A stretch of 64,000 nucleotides of DNA from Silurus meridionalis (lineage: Eukaryota > Chordata > Actinopteri > Siluriformes > Siluridae): assembly GCF_014805685.1 (NCBI RefSeq), contig NC_060901.1, positions 26,449,905-26,513,904 of the forward strand, given 5' to 3'. The notes under the pieces were generated by a model. It worked only from the letters and a program-made list of their open reading frames with translations, did no database searches and had not been told where the DNA came from. The stretch's first letter is position 1. Every line of letters begins with the position of its first letter. Shown here one piece after another: positions 12,298 through 22,269 of the stretch. A program made the position numbers and the translations under genes.

Positions 12298-15200
12298 AAA
12301 CTGACTGTTAATGAGTAATAAAGATGGGTAAGAGTCATGGAAATGTCCTGAGGTGGCCAGCTAATATACTGAGACAGCAACGTGACGAGCATGCAGTGCA
12401 GATAGTCTCCAGACGTTCAAGGAACCAGAGCAGGGTTCTCAGAAAACACCTTCAAAGAACTTTCACATGTCATCAGATGTACCATGAAGGCCTTTGTGCT
12501 TGAGGTCTCCAGACCCCAAAAAAACCCCATTAGTACTGCTTTAGTACCCCATTTAGTACGAGCTGTGATAAATCATATCACAGCTCGATTATTTCTCTCG
12601 GAACCTATTCCTGAACCTGGCCCAGATGCCTGTACATGAACAGCGCTTTTCATGTACAGGTGTCTGGCCCGCTTACTGAAGGATATTTCACCATCCAGAA
12701 AAGGCTTCTGATGCATTTTGGGAAAAATATTTTATTTCTCTTCTTTGTTTATCAGGGTCCTGGAGAGAATTGGGGCTCGAGCTCTCGTCGCTCACGTCCG
12801 GACGTTTGCCGATTTCTTGGTGTACGAGTTTTCCACGTCGGCAGGCGGTCAGCAGCTGAACAAGTGCATTGAGATCCTGAACGACATGGTGTGGAAGTAC
12901 AACATAGTCACTCTGGATCGTTTGATCCTCTGCCTGGTAGGAACAGTTTTTACTTTAATTTTTGTAGGAAAATTACTTAAAGATAAAAATAATTTTAGTG
13001 AACATCAGTTTTTTCTTGATTGCATGTAATCACAGAACAATCAACAAAACTAAAATTACTACCATTTAACTTTGGATAAAAGTTATGAACATCACATCCA
13101 GAATAATGCTTTTACTTAACCAGGGAAGGATTTCTAGAAAAAGCTTTGCTTCTTAACTCGGGAGGAAATTCTAGAGCACCAATATTGCTTAATCTGGGAG
13201 GAAACTCTAACAAAACCATTTCCTAAACATGGACAGAATGGTAGAACATCCACTGTTCTTTAGCCTACTTTTGTTTTGTTCTAGAACTTTGCTGCTACTT
13301 AACCTGAGAGGGGATTCTAGATCTGCTGTTTGTCTTAACCTGGGAGGGTTTCCTAGAATACTGCGTACTTTGGGAGCGAATTCTAGAACACTCTTGTTTC
13401 TTCGCTGCAATTGGAATTCTAGATCACGTTTGCTATTTTCCTGGGGAGGGAATTTGACCACTATTGCACAACTATTGTTCAAACTGTAGAATTCTCTGAT
13501 TTATTTAACTTTTTTGAAAGAAGGGAAACGGTCCAGAACACAACGGCTGCCTAAACTATTAGAGAATTCTAGAACACCACTATTGCTTAATCTGAGTGGA
13601 AAACCTGGAATACCACTTCCTTAACATCGGAGTGAATTCTAGAGCACATGTTCCTCCTTGCTGTTTTCTTGATTTAATGCAGAACATTTGTCTGGAACAA
13701 TCAATAAAACCTTTCAATTAGACTCTCGGCTGTAAGCACACCCTTTAACCACAAAATAATGAGTATATTGAACCTCCTCTGCTCTATTGTGTTCTCCTGG
13801 GAATCATCTTTCTGACTAGAGTTTTATGTCTGATAATCAATATTTCTTCCACATTTCTAATAACATGCTATTTATTAGCTGTTTGCCGATCAATAATGCC
13901 AGCAATTACCTGTAAGACCTTTCCTGCTGCTTACAGAGGGGAGGCTTTTTTATTGATAAAGGAGCATATTATTGTGTATAAACCTGTGGTGGTAAAATTA
14001 GGCAAGAAATTATGTTTAGATGCAAAACATTTGGTATCGCTGTATAGCTTCGAATATCTCCACTGCTGGAGGGATTCAGCTGCTAAATTCCTCAAATGGA
14101 AGATAATGTGGTGTATTGCGACGATCTAATCTTTAATATTGTGCTGCTTAACCTTGTTTTCTTTCAGTGTCCTCTGGTGTTATAGGTCAAACATTTTTGT
14201 TGTTTTTTTTTAATTCACCTTCAATGCTCTTGCGTAGGCGATGAGAAGTCACGAGGGCAATGAGGCTCAAGTGTGTTACTTCATCATCCAGCTGCTTCTC
14301 CTCAAACCCAATGACTTCCGCAACCGCGTCAGCGACTTTGTCAAAGAGAATGCTCCGGAACACTGGCTACAGAGCGACTGGCACACCAAACACATGTCCT
14401 ACCACAAGGTAACCTCACCTACCCCATGGTCATCATGGAATCATGGTCACGAGTAACCTTCTCAAAAGCTGCCATTTATCATTTTGGGTTTAACAGGAAA
14501 CATGTTGCTGAGGTATGAGAAGATCCAGAATACAAATACTACCACAAGGTGCCCATACCCAACAAACCACACCCACATTCTACCACATGGTGCCCTTACC
14601 CAACACACCAAACCCACATTTTACCACAAGGTGCCCTTACCCAACACACCAAACCCACATTCTACCACAAGGTGCCCTTACCCAACACACCAAACCCACA
14701 TTTTACCACAAGGTGCCCTTACCCAAAGGTCAAATGTGTCCTGCAAAAAAGTAAACTTCCAGTCTTGAGCTATCACTTTACTTCACTTTGTTTTTAGGAG
14801 TTAGAAGAATCTATTTGGTCTGGTACCAGCCGAACTCCCCTCGCTTGCATCAGCCACATAAGCATTTAACAGTTAAAATGTCTGTCAGTGCTGAAAAATT
14901 CTGGAGGTTGTTTGCAGTTGATGGATGTATTAATTATTCACGTCGGATTGACTGCATTCATTTTCTCCATCGAATGATTGAAACGATATTTTGGAACATT
15001 TCATTTTTCAGCCATATTTCTTTGTATACTGAATGCTTCTGCAGAGCGACCAGCCAATGAGTTTCCTTTTTTTTCTTTTTAATGGCTGCACATGCTGCCC
15101 TGTCTTTTACACTGACATTTTCAGAGTTGCAGTGTTTGTTCTCACTTGCATTCTTATGTAACTGTGGTAAATGTTAAAGAGAAGAGAGAGATTCACTCAC

Positions 15201-18200
15201 AGTACCACCTACTGACCCCTTACCTCGTCCCCTATAATAGCAGAACTGGATCTGGCTGTTTGCTTATTTAGCTGTGTAACACATCCCTTCACTTCATTTT
15301 GACACTGAGTAGAATGAAGAAAAGTGTACAAGGGGATTAAAAAAAAAAATAAATTGTGTACAGCTAGCTTTTGGAAATACCTTATTTTTCCAGAATGTCC
15401 GGCTTTTTTCTTATGCTTGACTTGGTGCTTAGAAAGGAAGCCATCATTTTTAATAAAAAGATTATCTCTTCTTCCCCACATACAGAAATACCCAGAGAAA
15501 CTGTACTTTGAAGGTCTGGCGGAGCAGGTAAACCCTCCCATGCAGCTCCAGCCGCAGTACCTGCCTATCTACTTTGGCAACGTTTGTTTGCGCTTCTTGC
15601 CTGTCTTTGACATCGTCATCCACCGCTTCCTGGAGCTCCTGCCAGTCTCCAAGTCCTTGGAAACCCTTTTGGACCACTTGGGCGGATTATACAAGTTTCA
15701 TGGTGAGTATGAGTCCACATTAACCTCCTGGTTTGCGCCAGTTATTTTGTAACCAATCGCTGTTTCTGCATTCCTCAGATCGTCCAGTGACGTACCTCTA
15801 CAACACCCTGCACTACTACGAAAGGCACCTCCGAGAGCGCACCAACCTCAAACGCAAGCTTGTTCACGCCATCATGAGCTCGCTAAAAGATAACCGCACT
15901 CCCGGGTGGTGCCTCAGCGAGACCTACCTGAAGTTTGGCATGAACCCCCGCGAGGAGAACGTCTGGGTCCCTGATGACACCTACTACTGCAGACTCATCG
16001 GGAGACTCGTGGACAATATCCTACTTTATATTTTGTGGGGGGGTTTTCCCCTAATCTAAAACCAAGACCAAGAATTCCTTACCTTTCAAGGAACTTTTGT
16101 TTTAGAGCACAGCCATGCTGACTGAACCAACTGTTTTATCCAGCAGTGGATGTCTTCTTACTCCCAGCAATGGTTCTTGTGTTTATTTGAACACTGGTTC
16201 CATCCAGATTTTGGAAGACCGAGGCTAGACAGAGAGAGACAGCTAGATGGGACAGACGAAGCAAGGCTAAAAGGGTGATGGATAAGCAAAGAGAGCAAAC
16301 AGACAGACTAATTAGCGAGGCTAGCGGGACAGACGGGCATATAGACGAATAAATAGGCAGTCAGACAAATAGCCAAGCTAGAAACCAAGACAGACAGATG
16401 GTGAACATGGAGATGGACATTGAAATGGGCAGGAATTGCTGCACACACACCACATCCAAATGATTGTTTTTTTCCTTAACATTTTGCATCACCGATGGCA
16501 GGAAAATCTCCAGGTCCTTTCCCGAACTGCGACTGGCGGTTTAACGAGTTCCCGAACCCAGCAGCACACGCACTTCACGTGACCTGTGTGGAGCTGATGG
16601 CCCTCGCCGTGCCGGGGATAGATGTGGGGAACGCACTGCTGAATGTAGTTCTTAAGAGGTCAGAGGTCATTCTTGTAGCAAGGAGTTTATGCTTTTGTTA
16701 GAATCCATCTTGGAGTTGAACAGTCTATTACAGTACTTCTTGACAGTGTGTATTGTATATCTTTTAGATGAAGTGTGTGTGAATTAAATCATTTGTGTGC
16801 GTATAGTTTGATTGTGTGTGTTTTTTCTATCTTCCGCAGTCAGCCACTTGTTCCCCGGGAGAACGTGACTGCTTGGATGAACGCCATTGGCCTGATCATC
16901 ACCGCTCTACCTGTATGTCCACACCCCTCCATCACACTCACTTTATCTCAACCTTAAAGTTCACTCCTCCTGCTCCTTGCTCGTCCTCCTCCTGGCCTTG
17001 ATTCTTTCTCTCCTGTCTAGAACCATTACAGAAAGCCTTATCAGATTATAAAGCAGCGATTCCGATAAATGCGGAGATGTTTAGACTATAACCTAATGTC
17101 ACAGTGTTCCCAAAAATAAGATCCTGTTCCATCTGGTTTGTTTTAGTCATTTTAAGTATCCAGATGATTAAATAAACCCCAGTACGTCATATCATTTTCC
17201 AAACTACAAATGTGGCAAAACATCTCTAATACATCTAAACCTTCCTTACAAACTCCCTGAAAGCTTGAAAAATCGACCATCAAGATGATAAAAACATTCT
17301 GTGAGTCTCAAATGGTTCGCAGGAATAGTTTCACCAGAATATCAATCACGTCAAGTGCTCTTGATTTGCTTGGCAACTGTGTTGGAAAGTTGGACTAACA
17401 TCCAGCTGATTTTCTGTCCTGGTCTGAAGGGGCGACTGTTCACTCTCGCCAGAGCGTTTCTCTCAGTCTATTAAGCAGCGTTCATCCTTTTCTTCAGTAC
17501 ATCCACAGAGAGTCGTTGTGTCCGGTTAAACGATGTACATGTGGACTATTAATCAACACAATAATAAGCAGAGTTCAGATATACCCGACTGAGATAAAAG
17601 TATAATGGGAGTTATAAATATACTCGACTCAAATCAAATTTTATGTCACATACACATTCATACAGAGTGCGACATATAGTGAAATACTGTCCAAAATGTA
17701 AATAGAATATGAAGATAAAATCAATACAAATAAATGTATACTTTTTAAGTGTAAAAAGTATAATAAACGTGTAACTTACAACAGAGAAATAAAAATAGGA
17801 ATAAAAATAAATATTATTTTCTGAGGTGAAAGTATAACCATAGTTTAAATATACCAGACTCTGAGGTAAAATTGTAGCCAGAGTTCAAATATACCAGACT
17901 CTGAGGTAAAATTATAGCCAGAGTTTAAATATACCAGACTCTGAGGTAAAATTATAGCCAGAGTTTAAATATACCAGACTCTGAGGTAAAATTATAGCCA
18001 GAGTTTAAATATACCAGACTCTGAGGTAAAATTATAGCCAGAGTTTAAATATACCAGACTCTGAGGTAAAATTATAGCCAGAGTTTAAATATACCAGACT
18101 CTGAGGTAAAATTATAGCCAGAGTTTAAATATACCAGACTCTGAGGTAAAATTATAGCCAGAGTTTAAATATACCAGACTCTGAGGTAAAATTATAGCCA

Positions 18201-19004
18201 GAGTTTAAATATACCAGACTCTGAGGTAAAATTATAGCCAGAGTTTAAATATACCAGACTCTGAGGTAAAATTATAGCCAGAGTTTAAATATACCAGACT
18301 CTGAGGTAAAATTATAGCCAGAGTTTAAATATACCAGACTCTGAGGTAAAATTGTAGCCAGAGTTTAAATATACCAGACTCTGAGGTAAAATTGTAGCCA
18401 GAGTTTAAATATAAAGTACAATATAGAAAGTATAGCTAGAGAAAAAGCATACTTGATGATCATGTATACTACAGTTCAATTATACCTAAAGTCTACGTTT
18501 ACTCACCTTTTGAAGTTTAACTATATTTACCAGAGGTTCAAGCATACCTACCTTTAAGGTTCAAGTATATTTTTCTCTGAAGTTCATGTATACTTGCCTC
18601 CGAAGTTCAAGTATACTTTGAAGTTCATGTATAGTTATCTCTGAGGTTCAAGTATTCTTACTTGCTAACTCGCCTCTCGCTGTGCCGCAGGAGCCGTACT
18701 GGATCGTACTTCACGACCGCATTGTCAGCGTGATTAGCAGCCCTGCGCTGACATCGGAGACCGAGTGGGTCGGTTATCCCTTCCAGCTGCTGGACTTCAC
18801 GGCGTGCCACCAGTCGTACTCGGAGATGTACTGCAGCTACGTGTTAGCGTTAGCACATGCCGTGTGGCACCACTCCAGCATCGGGCAACTTTCCCTTATT
18901 CCCAAGTAAGTTCCTGATGAGAAACGTGGCAGGAAATTAGCAGTAATGATGCGCTCTTGTGTTATTTCCACTGACCTTTCTACTGACTTACACTTTGCTT
19001 TGTT

Positions 19005-19058
<54 letters not shown>

Positions 19059-19409
19059 TGTCTGTTGTACTTTGTCTCACTCTTTGCTCTCCGGGGGGAA
19101 AAAGTCGGTGCTCTTACGAAAGTGTTATTCCCATTTTATTTTATTTGTCTGCCAGAGCTGTCCAAATACGTCGACCTCCACTGTCACCAGCAGAGTGTGT
19201 GTGTGTGTGTGTGTCTCCATCTGAGTCAGAAACAAGAGAAAAAACTAAGACCCTTAGGGACAAGAAGACACACTCCAATGCCTTATTAAGGCAAATATTT
19301 TCAGGAATTCTCACAGGGTTTAGGTCGCTGTGTATGCACACACATGCACACAAACACACACAAAGTCCGTGAAGAGTTTACAAAGTTCCAACTTTTTTTT
19401 TTAACCTTC

Positions 19410-19442
<33 letters not shown>

Positions 19443-20872
19443 TGTATCTTGCACTATTTAAGGAAACACTGATGTGCCAAGACTAAATATGGAAGAGTGT
19501 AGATATGAAAAGAAACTTCAAAAGTGCACATTTGCATATCCGTGGCTCATTTGCATATCGCAAAGATTGGCATCGCAGAAACGATGAGTAAAGTTGTGCA
19601 GCTGTCCTGTGGTTTCTGTCCTTTAATTTCTTCTGTGTTCGCCGACCAAGATCTTCCAGAACGATTCCTGGATTTTTTACGATAAAATCTTAAAAAAATT
19701 ACCCCCAGGTTTAAAAGTTAAGCAAAATAAATAGCGCTCCATTTCCGTTCTTTATCTGACCGAATTCCGCTGCTCGAAATCCGAGATAAAATAGTGCCAT
19801 TAGAACTCCGCACTCCTGCTCAGGTGTCCACAAAAACTTGGCTTTTGCAGGTTCCTGTCCGAGGTCTTGAAGCCGCTGGTGAAGACCGAGTTTCAGCTGC
19901 TCTACATCTATCACCTGGTCGGACCTTTCCTGCAGCGCTTTCAGCAGGAGAGGACACGCTGCATGCTCGAGGTTCACACACACTCATTCCACTTACACGC
20001 CTTCACGGTTTTCTGCTCGATCTCCTGAGCCTGGAAAATCAAGCCACGTCTTTCATTTCAAGCTCAGACAAAGCTACTTTTATAAGACGCATCTTTTCCT
20101 ACACGCACAACGTTCAGCTTCCATGTTGGTTAGATCTTCTCACACACTCAGTTCTATTTATATATGTATACACACATACAGCTTCTAGTCCAGTTCCCCA
20201 GACATCAGCTGCATTATTATGCATACACACGTACACTCGCATCAGCGTCTCTTCTGCAACCTCACGCCCGTCCCTGTGCCTCCTCAGATCGGGGTGGCGT
20301 TTTATGAGATGCTGCAGGCGGTGGATCACCAGAGCAAGCACCTGGCGTACATGGACCCTATCTGTGACTTCCTGTACCACATCAAGTACATGTTCACCGG
20401 AGACAGTGTCAAAGACCAGGTATAAAAGCAGATGGTATCTCTCCATCTGTGGTCCTTGGTGACCTTAAACCATCCCTTTTATTCCCTCACTGACCTTCTA
20501 CCATCCCTCTATCAACTCCTTACTAAACTTCTACCATCGCTTTATTCCCTCACTGACCTTCTACCACCCTTCTATTTGTTCCTCACTGACCTTCTACCAT
20601 CCCTCTATCTGTTTCTCGCTCATCTAAACATCATCAGATGTACTTTGCCGCAGTAGAACAAACCACTGATCGGCTCTTTTTCTCAGGTCGAGAAGATCAT
20701 CTGCACGTTGAGGCCGGCCATGAAGCTCCGCCTCCGCTTCATCACACACACTAGCAAGATGGATCCAGCCACGGCCGTCGTCACAACCGCTTCCCAGCCC
20801 AGCACGGTGTCCTCTCCTGTCCCCCAAACTGGACCCGGGCCTTCTAATATTCCTCTCTCGGTTCCCCAGTGA
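500..20872 (+). CDS. med23: Mediator complex subunit 23, 3' twenty exons (5' end outside window)
   Basis: Tail-module subunit of Mediator, a nuclear coactivator linking activators to RNA polymerase II. Spliced exons: 500-595, 4053-4253, 4374-4517, 4841-4986, 5356-5601, 7158-7300, 7485-7659, 9578-9741, 9857-9981, 11666-11871, 12756-12936, 14238-14408, 15486-15702, 15779-16015, 16493-16658, 16840-16912, 18691-18905, 19851-19971, 20288-20419, 20687-20872. All junction phases agree and the total is 3,345 nt (1,114 residues plus TGA). Recognised from near-identity to remembered vertebrate MED23, e.g. EPQTGLLRYVLEQPYSR, HITHFSM-type segment IITHFSMQGSPPLF, RRxLVHAI segment, and ending NIPLSVPQ. The family protein is about 1,365 residues, so about 250 N-terminal residues are upstream. 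All introns are GT-AG except the AT-AC intron at 16016-16492. The C-terminal tail after MDPATA is low-complexity and diverges from mammals. No frameshift or internal stop was found, so the gene looks functional. Confidence 0.96.
598..918 (+). repeat. TCTG/TCTT pyrimidine tract followed by (GA)n
   Basis: Starts three bases after a med23 donor site. A degenerate tctgtctgtctt array of about 250 bases is followed by (ga)21 at 877-918. It keeps several frames open, which explains the long Ser/Leu/Cys-rich ORFs here. They are not genes. Confidence 0.85.
1776..1817 (+). repeat. V-SINE fragment
   Basis: Contains ctactgctgggcccttgag, matching the linker segment of the more complete SINE at 33462-33651. 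The tRNA head and V-domain are missing here. Confidence 0.55.
1985..2175 (-). mobile_element. MITE family A fragment, reverse orientation
   Basis: Shares caaaatctccaccaaatc, the cctcccagaa-type segment and the terminal gtgtccaaaaacttttggc with other copies in this window (5745-6030, 6490-6715, 26585-26790). This is a nonautonomous DNA-transposon relic with no coding capacity. Confidence 0.6.
2450..2672. mobile_element. MITE family A element with both terminal inverted repeats
   Basis: The left end gaggccaaaagtatttagaca and the right end gtgtccacaaacttttggcc are imperfect inverted repeats around a 180-bp core. The core includes ccaaacctgttc, shared in reverse with the 5745 copy (gaacaggtttggg). 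It lies inside a med23 intron and has no ORF of its own. Confidence 0.7.
3258..3370 (+). promoter_or_regulatory. CpG-rich promoter-like block inside a med23 intron
   Basis: CCAAT at 3278-3282 is followed by gagggcgggg and tcgggggcggagc GC-box-like motifs, then gtataaac at 3358-3365. The order and spacing resemble a core promoter, yet the block sits about 700 bases upstream of a coding exon in the middle of med23. It may be an alternative med23 promoter, an enhancer or chance. Confidence 0.3.
3483..3745 (+). repeat. Short degenerate tandem repeat (cagcatccctt/agttcctc)
   Basis: Runs of cagcatccct, gttcctcaaagttcc and related 10-12-base words occupy the intron. The array is much decayed and is interrupted by a T11 tract at 3577. 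Confidence 0.6.
4008..4050 (+). repeat. (GT)n microsatellite abutting a med23 acceptor
   Basis: About 21 GT units with one gtatg interruption run directly into the TAG acceptor of the 4053-4253 exon, so the intron end has almost no pyrimidine tract. A shorter CA tract lies at 4261-4279, just past the donor. Confidence 0.9.
4565..4690 (-). mobile_element. Interspersed repeat family B fragment, reverse orientation
   Basis: Read on the - strand it contains ctctagagggtgatctcgta, then ccggaaaaactat and tatggattttt. These segments are shared with copies at 22555-22860 and 56300-56545. It is an unclassified, probably DNA-transposon-derived repeat with no ORF. Confidence 0.55.
4767..4834 (+). repeat. 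(GT)34 microsatellite at a med23 acceptor
   Basis: An uninterrupted GT tract ends six bases before the exon starting at 4841 (junction gtgtggtgcag). With the CA tract at 4993-5032 it frames the 146-nt exon in inverted-complementary orientation. Confidence 0.95.
4993..5032 (+). repeat. (CA)20 microsatellite at a med23 donor
   Basis: Begins six bases into the intron, right after the donor gtactg. It is complementary to the GT tract just upstream of the same exon. Confidence 0.95.
5085..5352 (+). repeat. Pyrimidine-rich (CT)n/TCTT region
   Basis: Long CT/TCTT tract that supplies the polypyrimidine tract for the acceptor at 5355. It creates Leu/Ser-rich open frames that are not coding until the exon begins at 5356. 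Confidence 0.9.
5639..5708 (+). repeat. (TC)n microsatellite
   Basis: About 33 CT units lie 37 bases after the donor of the exon ending at 5601. Confidence 0.95.
5745..6030 (+). mobile_element. MITE family A copy
   Basis: Longest copy of the family, with ggaggacgttccactagat, gattttgtggagatttt, catcccaaaagggttggag, tcttcatgaagctgactt and a cggtgtccccatactttcag end. It aligns by eye with 21098-21370 and, inverted, with 6490-6715. Confidence 0.7.
6490..6715 (-). mobile_element. MITE family A copy, reverse orientation
   Basis: The reverse complement carries the same ordered blocks as the 5745 copy (agatcttcc, ggatcttcatggagctgg, cattcatccc-type block). The two copies lie about 460 bases apart in opposite orientation and form a long imperfect inverted repeat within one med23 intron. 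Confidence 0.65.
6715..7115 (+). repeat. Degenerate ~21-bp tandem repeat (caatgagatgccaagtgag)
   Basis: A-rich array of aacaatgagatrcyaagtga words with many indels. It ends about 40 bases before the 7158 exon of med23. Confidence 0.75.
7745..9140 (+). repeat. 32-bp minisatellite in a med23 intron
   Basis: About 40 units built from gggtatgtgggtgagtg, then tatgggtgagttgtc, with TTTATGGGC and gaatgggcg variants. The first 300 bases also include plain (gt)n tracts. The G-rich strand is the sense strand of med23. Open Gly/Val/Trp frames here are a by-product. Confidence 0.95.
9516..9575 (+). repeat. (TG)30 microsatellite at a med23 acceptor
   Basis: Runs directly into the acceptor tag of the exon at 9578. 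The complementary CA tract follows that exon. Confidence 0.95.
9764..9804 (+). repeat. (AC)20 microsatellite downstream of a med23 exon
   Basis: Begins 22 bases after the donor at 9742. A shorter acacacac block at 9751-9758 is even closer. Confidence 0.95.
10030..11060 (+). repeat. Degenerate tandem array rich in gagaattctagaac
   Basis: Twenty or so decayed units share ttgcttaacctggagaga then attctagaac at spacings of about 40-65 bases. The array fills most of the intron between the 9981 donor and the 11666 acceptor. Short ORFs here are not conserved and are not exons. Confidence 0.75.
12251..12296 (+). repeat. (CA)n microsatellite
   Basis: About 22 CA units inside the med23 intron between 11871 and 12756. 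The rest of that intron holds no recognisable element. Confidence 0.95.
13085..13660 (+). repeat. Second copy of the gagaattctagaac array
   Basis: Same words as 10030-11060 (cttaacctgggaggaa, attctagaacacc), two introns further downstream in med23. Either the same repeat seeded both introns or one array was transposed or duplicated. Confidence 0.7.
14508..14735 (+). repeat. 41-bp tandem repeat copied from a med23 exon-intron junction
   Basis: Five units whose ccacaag|gt junctions lie at 14549, 14590 (ccacatg|gt), 14631, 14672 and 14713, exactly 41 bases apart. Each contains cacaccaaac followed by ctaccacaaggt. The preceding exon ends with cacaccaaacacatgtccta then ccacaag|gt at 14408/14409. 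In translation the units read HTKPTFYHK against the exon's HTKHMSYHK. Confidence 0.85.
16016..16492 (+). other. med23: U12-type AT-AC intron of med23
   Basis: The reading frame requires joining ...GTGGACA to CGATGGCAGG to give the conserved RLVDTMAGK. The intron therefore starts ATATCCTAC (16016-16024) and ends ATCAC. The U12 branch-point consensus TTCCTTAAC is exact at 16472-16480, with the probable branch A 13 bases from the intron end. No GT-AG alternative keeps the conserved peptide. Removal should need the minor spliceosome. The interior (16200-16400) has loose agacagac/gctag words and nothing else. Confidence 0.93.
17550..18665 (+). repeat. 40-bp minisatellite in a med23 intron with decayed flanks
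   Basis: Core 17821-18412 has 15 units starting ctgaggtaaaattatagcca and ending gagtttaaatataccagact. The inner copies are nearly identical, with a few attgtagcc variants. Flanks show progressively weaker copies (gttcaagtatact, gttcagatatacc), the pattern of central homogenisation and peripheral decay. The core ends about 280 bases before the 18691 exon. Confidence 0.95.
19008..19058 (+). repeat. (GT)n microsatellite
   Basis: About 25 GT units in the med23 intron 18906-19850. Shorter tracts follow at 19195-19213 (GT) and 19411-19440 (AC). No other element was seen in that intron apart from a MITE-like tail (caggtgtccacaaaaacttgg) at 19820. Confidence 0.9.
20468..20625 (+). repeat. ~37-bp tandem repeat (cactgaccttctaccatccc)
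   Basis: Four to five imperfect units in the last med23 intron, just before the terminal exon at 20687. Confidence 0.75.
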
Positions 20873-21097
20873 TCCTCCACCATCCTGCAAAGTTCTGCTG
20901 TTCCAATTCCAGCATCCTTTTAATACAACTTCAAAATGACCTCGTGTCACGTTTTTCTCTTCTTCCAATTTTTTCATTTTTATCTGGTATCTCCACAGAT
21001 GATCACATGGTTCTGTCCGGACTCCACCACTCAAACAGGGGGACAAATTCACAAACCAACCGAACGCTTTGTTTAAAGCTCGGCAAGAAATCGTAGA
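20873..21097 (+). other. med23: med23 3' untranslated region (probable)
   Basis: Sequence after the TGA with no further frame. No canonical AATAAA was found before the MITE at 21098, or in the 150 bases after it. The transcript may end at a variant signal such as the aatttataaa near 21494, or the UTR may run through the transposon. Confidence 0.5.
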
Positions 21098-21370
21098 AGA
21101 AAGAGGCGTTCAGGGTGTTCGTAAACAGGGTCAGGTTCTGATGGAGGTAAAGTGAGGAGGCTTGGGGTGGTGTTCCAGTTCATCCCAACAGGGTTGGAGC
21201 TCTTCCAACCCATGGAAAGAAGAACCATTTTCATGAAGCTGGAGCAGGTTTGGGTCAGTGAAGGGAAAATGTTATGCCTCCACATGCAATGACATCATAA
21301 ATTTTGAGGCTAACAGCTTGTGGAAGAACATTAGGCTGGAAAAGTCAGGTGTCCCAGCACTTTTTCCAAA
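21098..21370 (+). mobile_element. MITE family A copy downstream of med23
   Basis: Carries ttcagggtgttcgtaaacag, cagttcatcccaacagggtt, ttcatgaagctggagcagg and a caggtgtcccagcactttt end, in the order seen at 5745-6030. Confidence 0.65.
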
Positions 21371-21780
21371 TTCTCTGGGGTGTAAATATGAAGATAACAG
21401 GAAGGAAGTTGTGTATTTTTACTGACGATAGCGATTTGTTTTTTTTTTTGTGTACGTTTTATTCGTTTTTATTTTTCATAAAAACCTTTTGAAATTTATA
21501 AAAAAAATGTCTTTTTCTTTTATTTAAAGCTGTAAAGTTTTGTCCACTTTCCCATTTGATCGTTTATTTGCAGTGCATCAGGATCGTTATCGGTCTGGAT
21601 CGATCCTATCAACTCAATTCCCAATTTGCCGGGTTTTATTCCAATGTGACTCTGAACCCGTTGTCTATCGTGTCCTGCAGATGGTTGGGTTTGGGGTATT
21701 TGAATGAATGACAGGGTTTCATCATTTTATGGGTTTTTTTTTTTTTGCACCATTTATTGGTGAGTCTAAGAGTAATAGTC
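21371..21780. other. AT-rich spacer
   Basis: Poly-T and poly-A runs (T10 at 21439, A8 near 21500, T12 near 21735). No gene or named repeat was recognised. Confidence 0.5.
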
Positions 21781-21784
21781 CAAA

Positions 21785-22260
21785 TTTCCCAGTCCATTCC
21801 CTATAAGTTTATCCCTAATGAGTGTCTGTGGTGAAGCAAAATCTCCAAGAGATGGTATGAGGAAAAACCTTGAGAGGAACCAAACTCAAAAGGAGAACCT
21901 CCTCCTTGTCGGTTGTTGCAGATTGTTAAAGAATACAGTCTTAAAGTTCTTAAGTTGCTCATGAACGTCATTCATTAATTGAGGAGCATCAATCAGGCAG
22001 ATCTGAAGAGAAGAAAGTGGCAGAAAAATTCCCAGAGTATGAGGAAGGAACCTTGGGAAAAACATCATTGTTGGTTATCAGTGGTTAAAACCTCCATGGT
22101 AGTCTCATGTATCTTTAGGCTTTTCATCTGAAGCCATCTTTAGCAGCGAGTGTTTTTTCTTTCCAGAACTCCTACTAGGTAAGAAGTGTATTTTTGTTGT
22201 TTTTGTTTGTAGAAATTAAGAGAACCTGTGTAGGAACCATTTTGGTGCTCAAGCAACGGT
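21785..22260 (+). repeat. Interspersed repeat with gagaggaaccaaactcaaaa motif
   Basis: The block ccttgagaggaaccaaactc is a phrase I associate with a common fish interspersed repeat. The block ends near taggaaccattttggtg, which recurs at 29035. Family name not known to me. Its 60-codon frames are not genes. Confidence 0.4.
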
Positions 22261-22269
22261 TTGTAAATC

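Noticed and set aside
17821..18412. Regular 40-bp repeats resembling a CRISPR array
   Set aside because: Units are directly adjacent without unique spacers, and the context is a eukaryotic intron.
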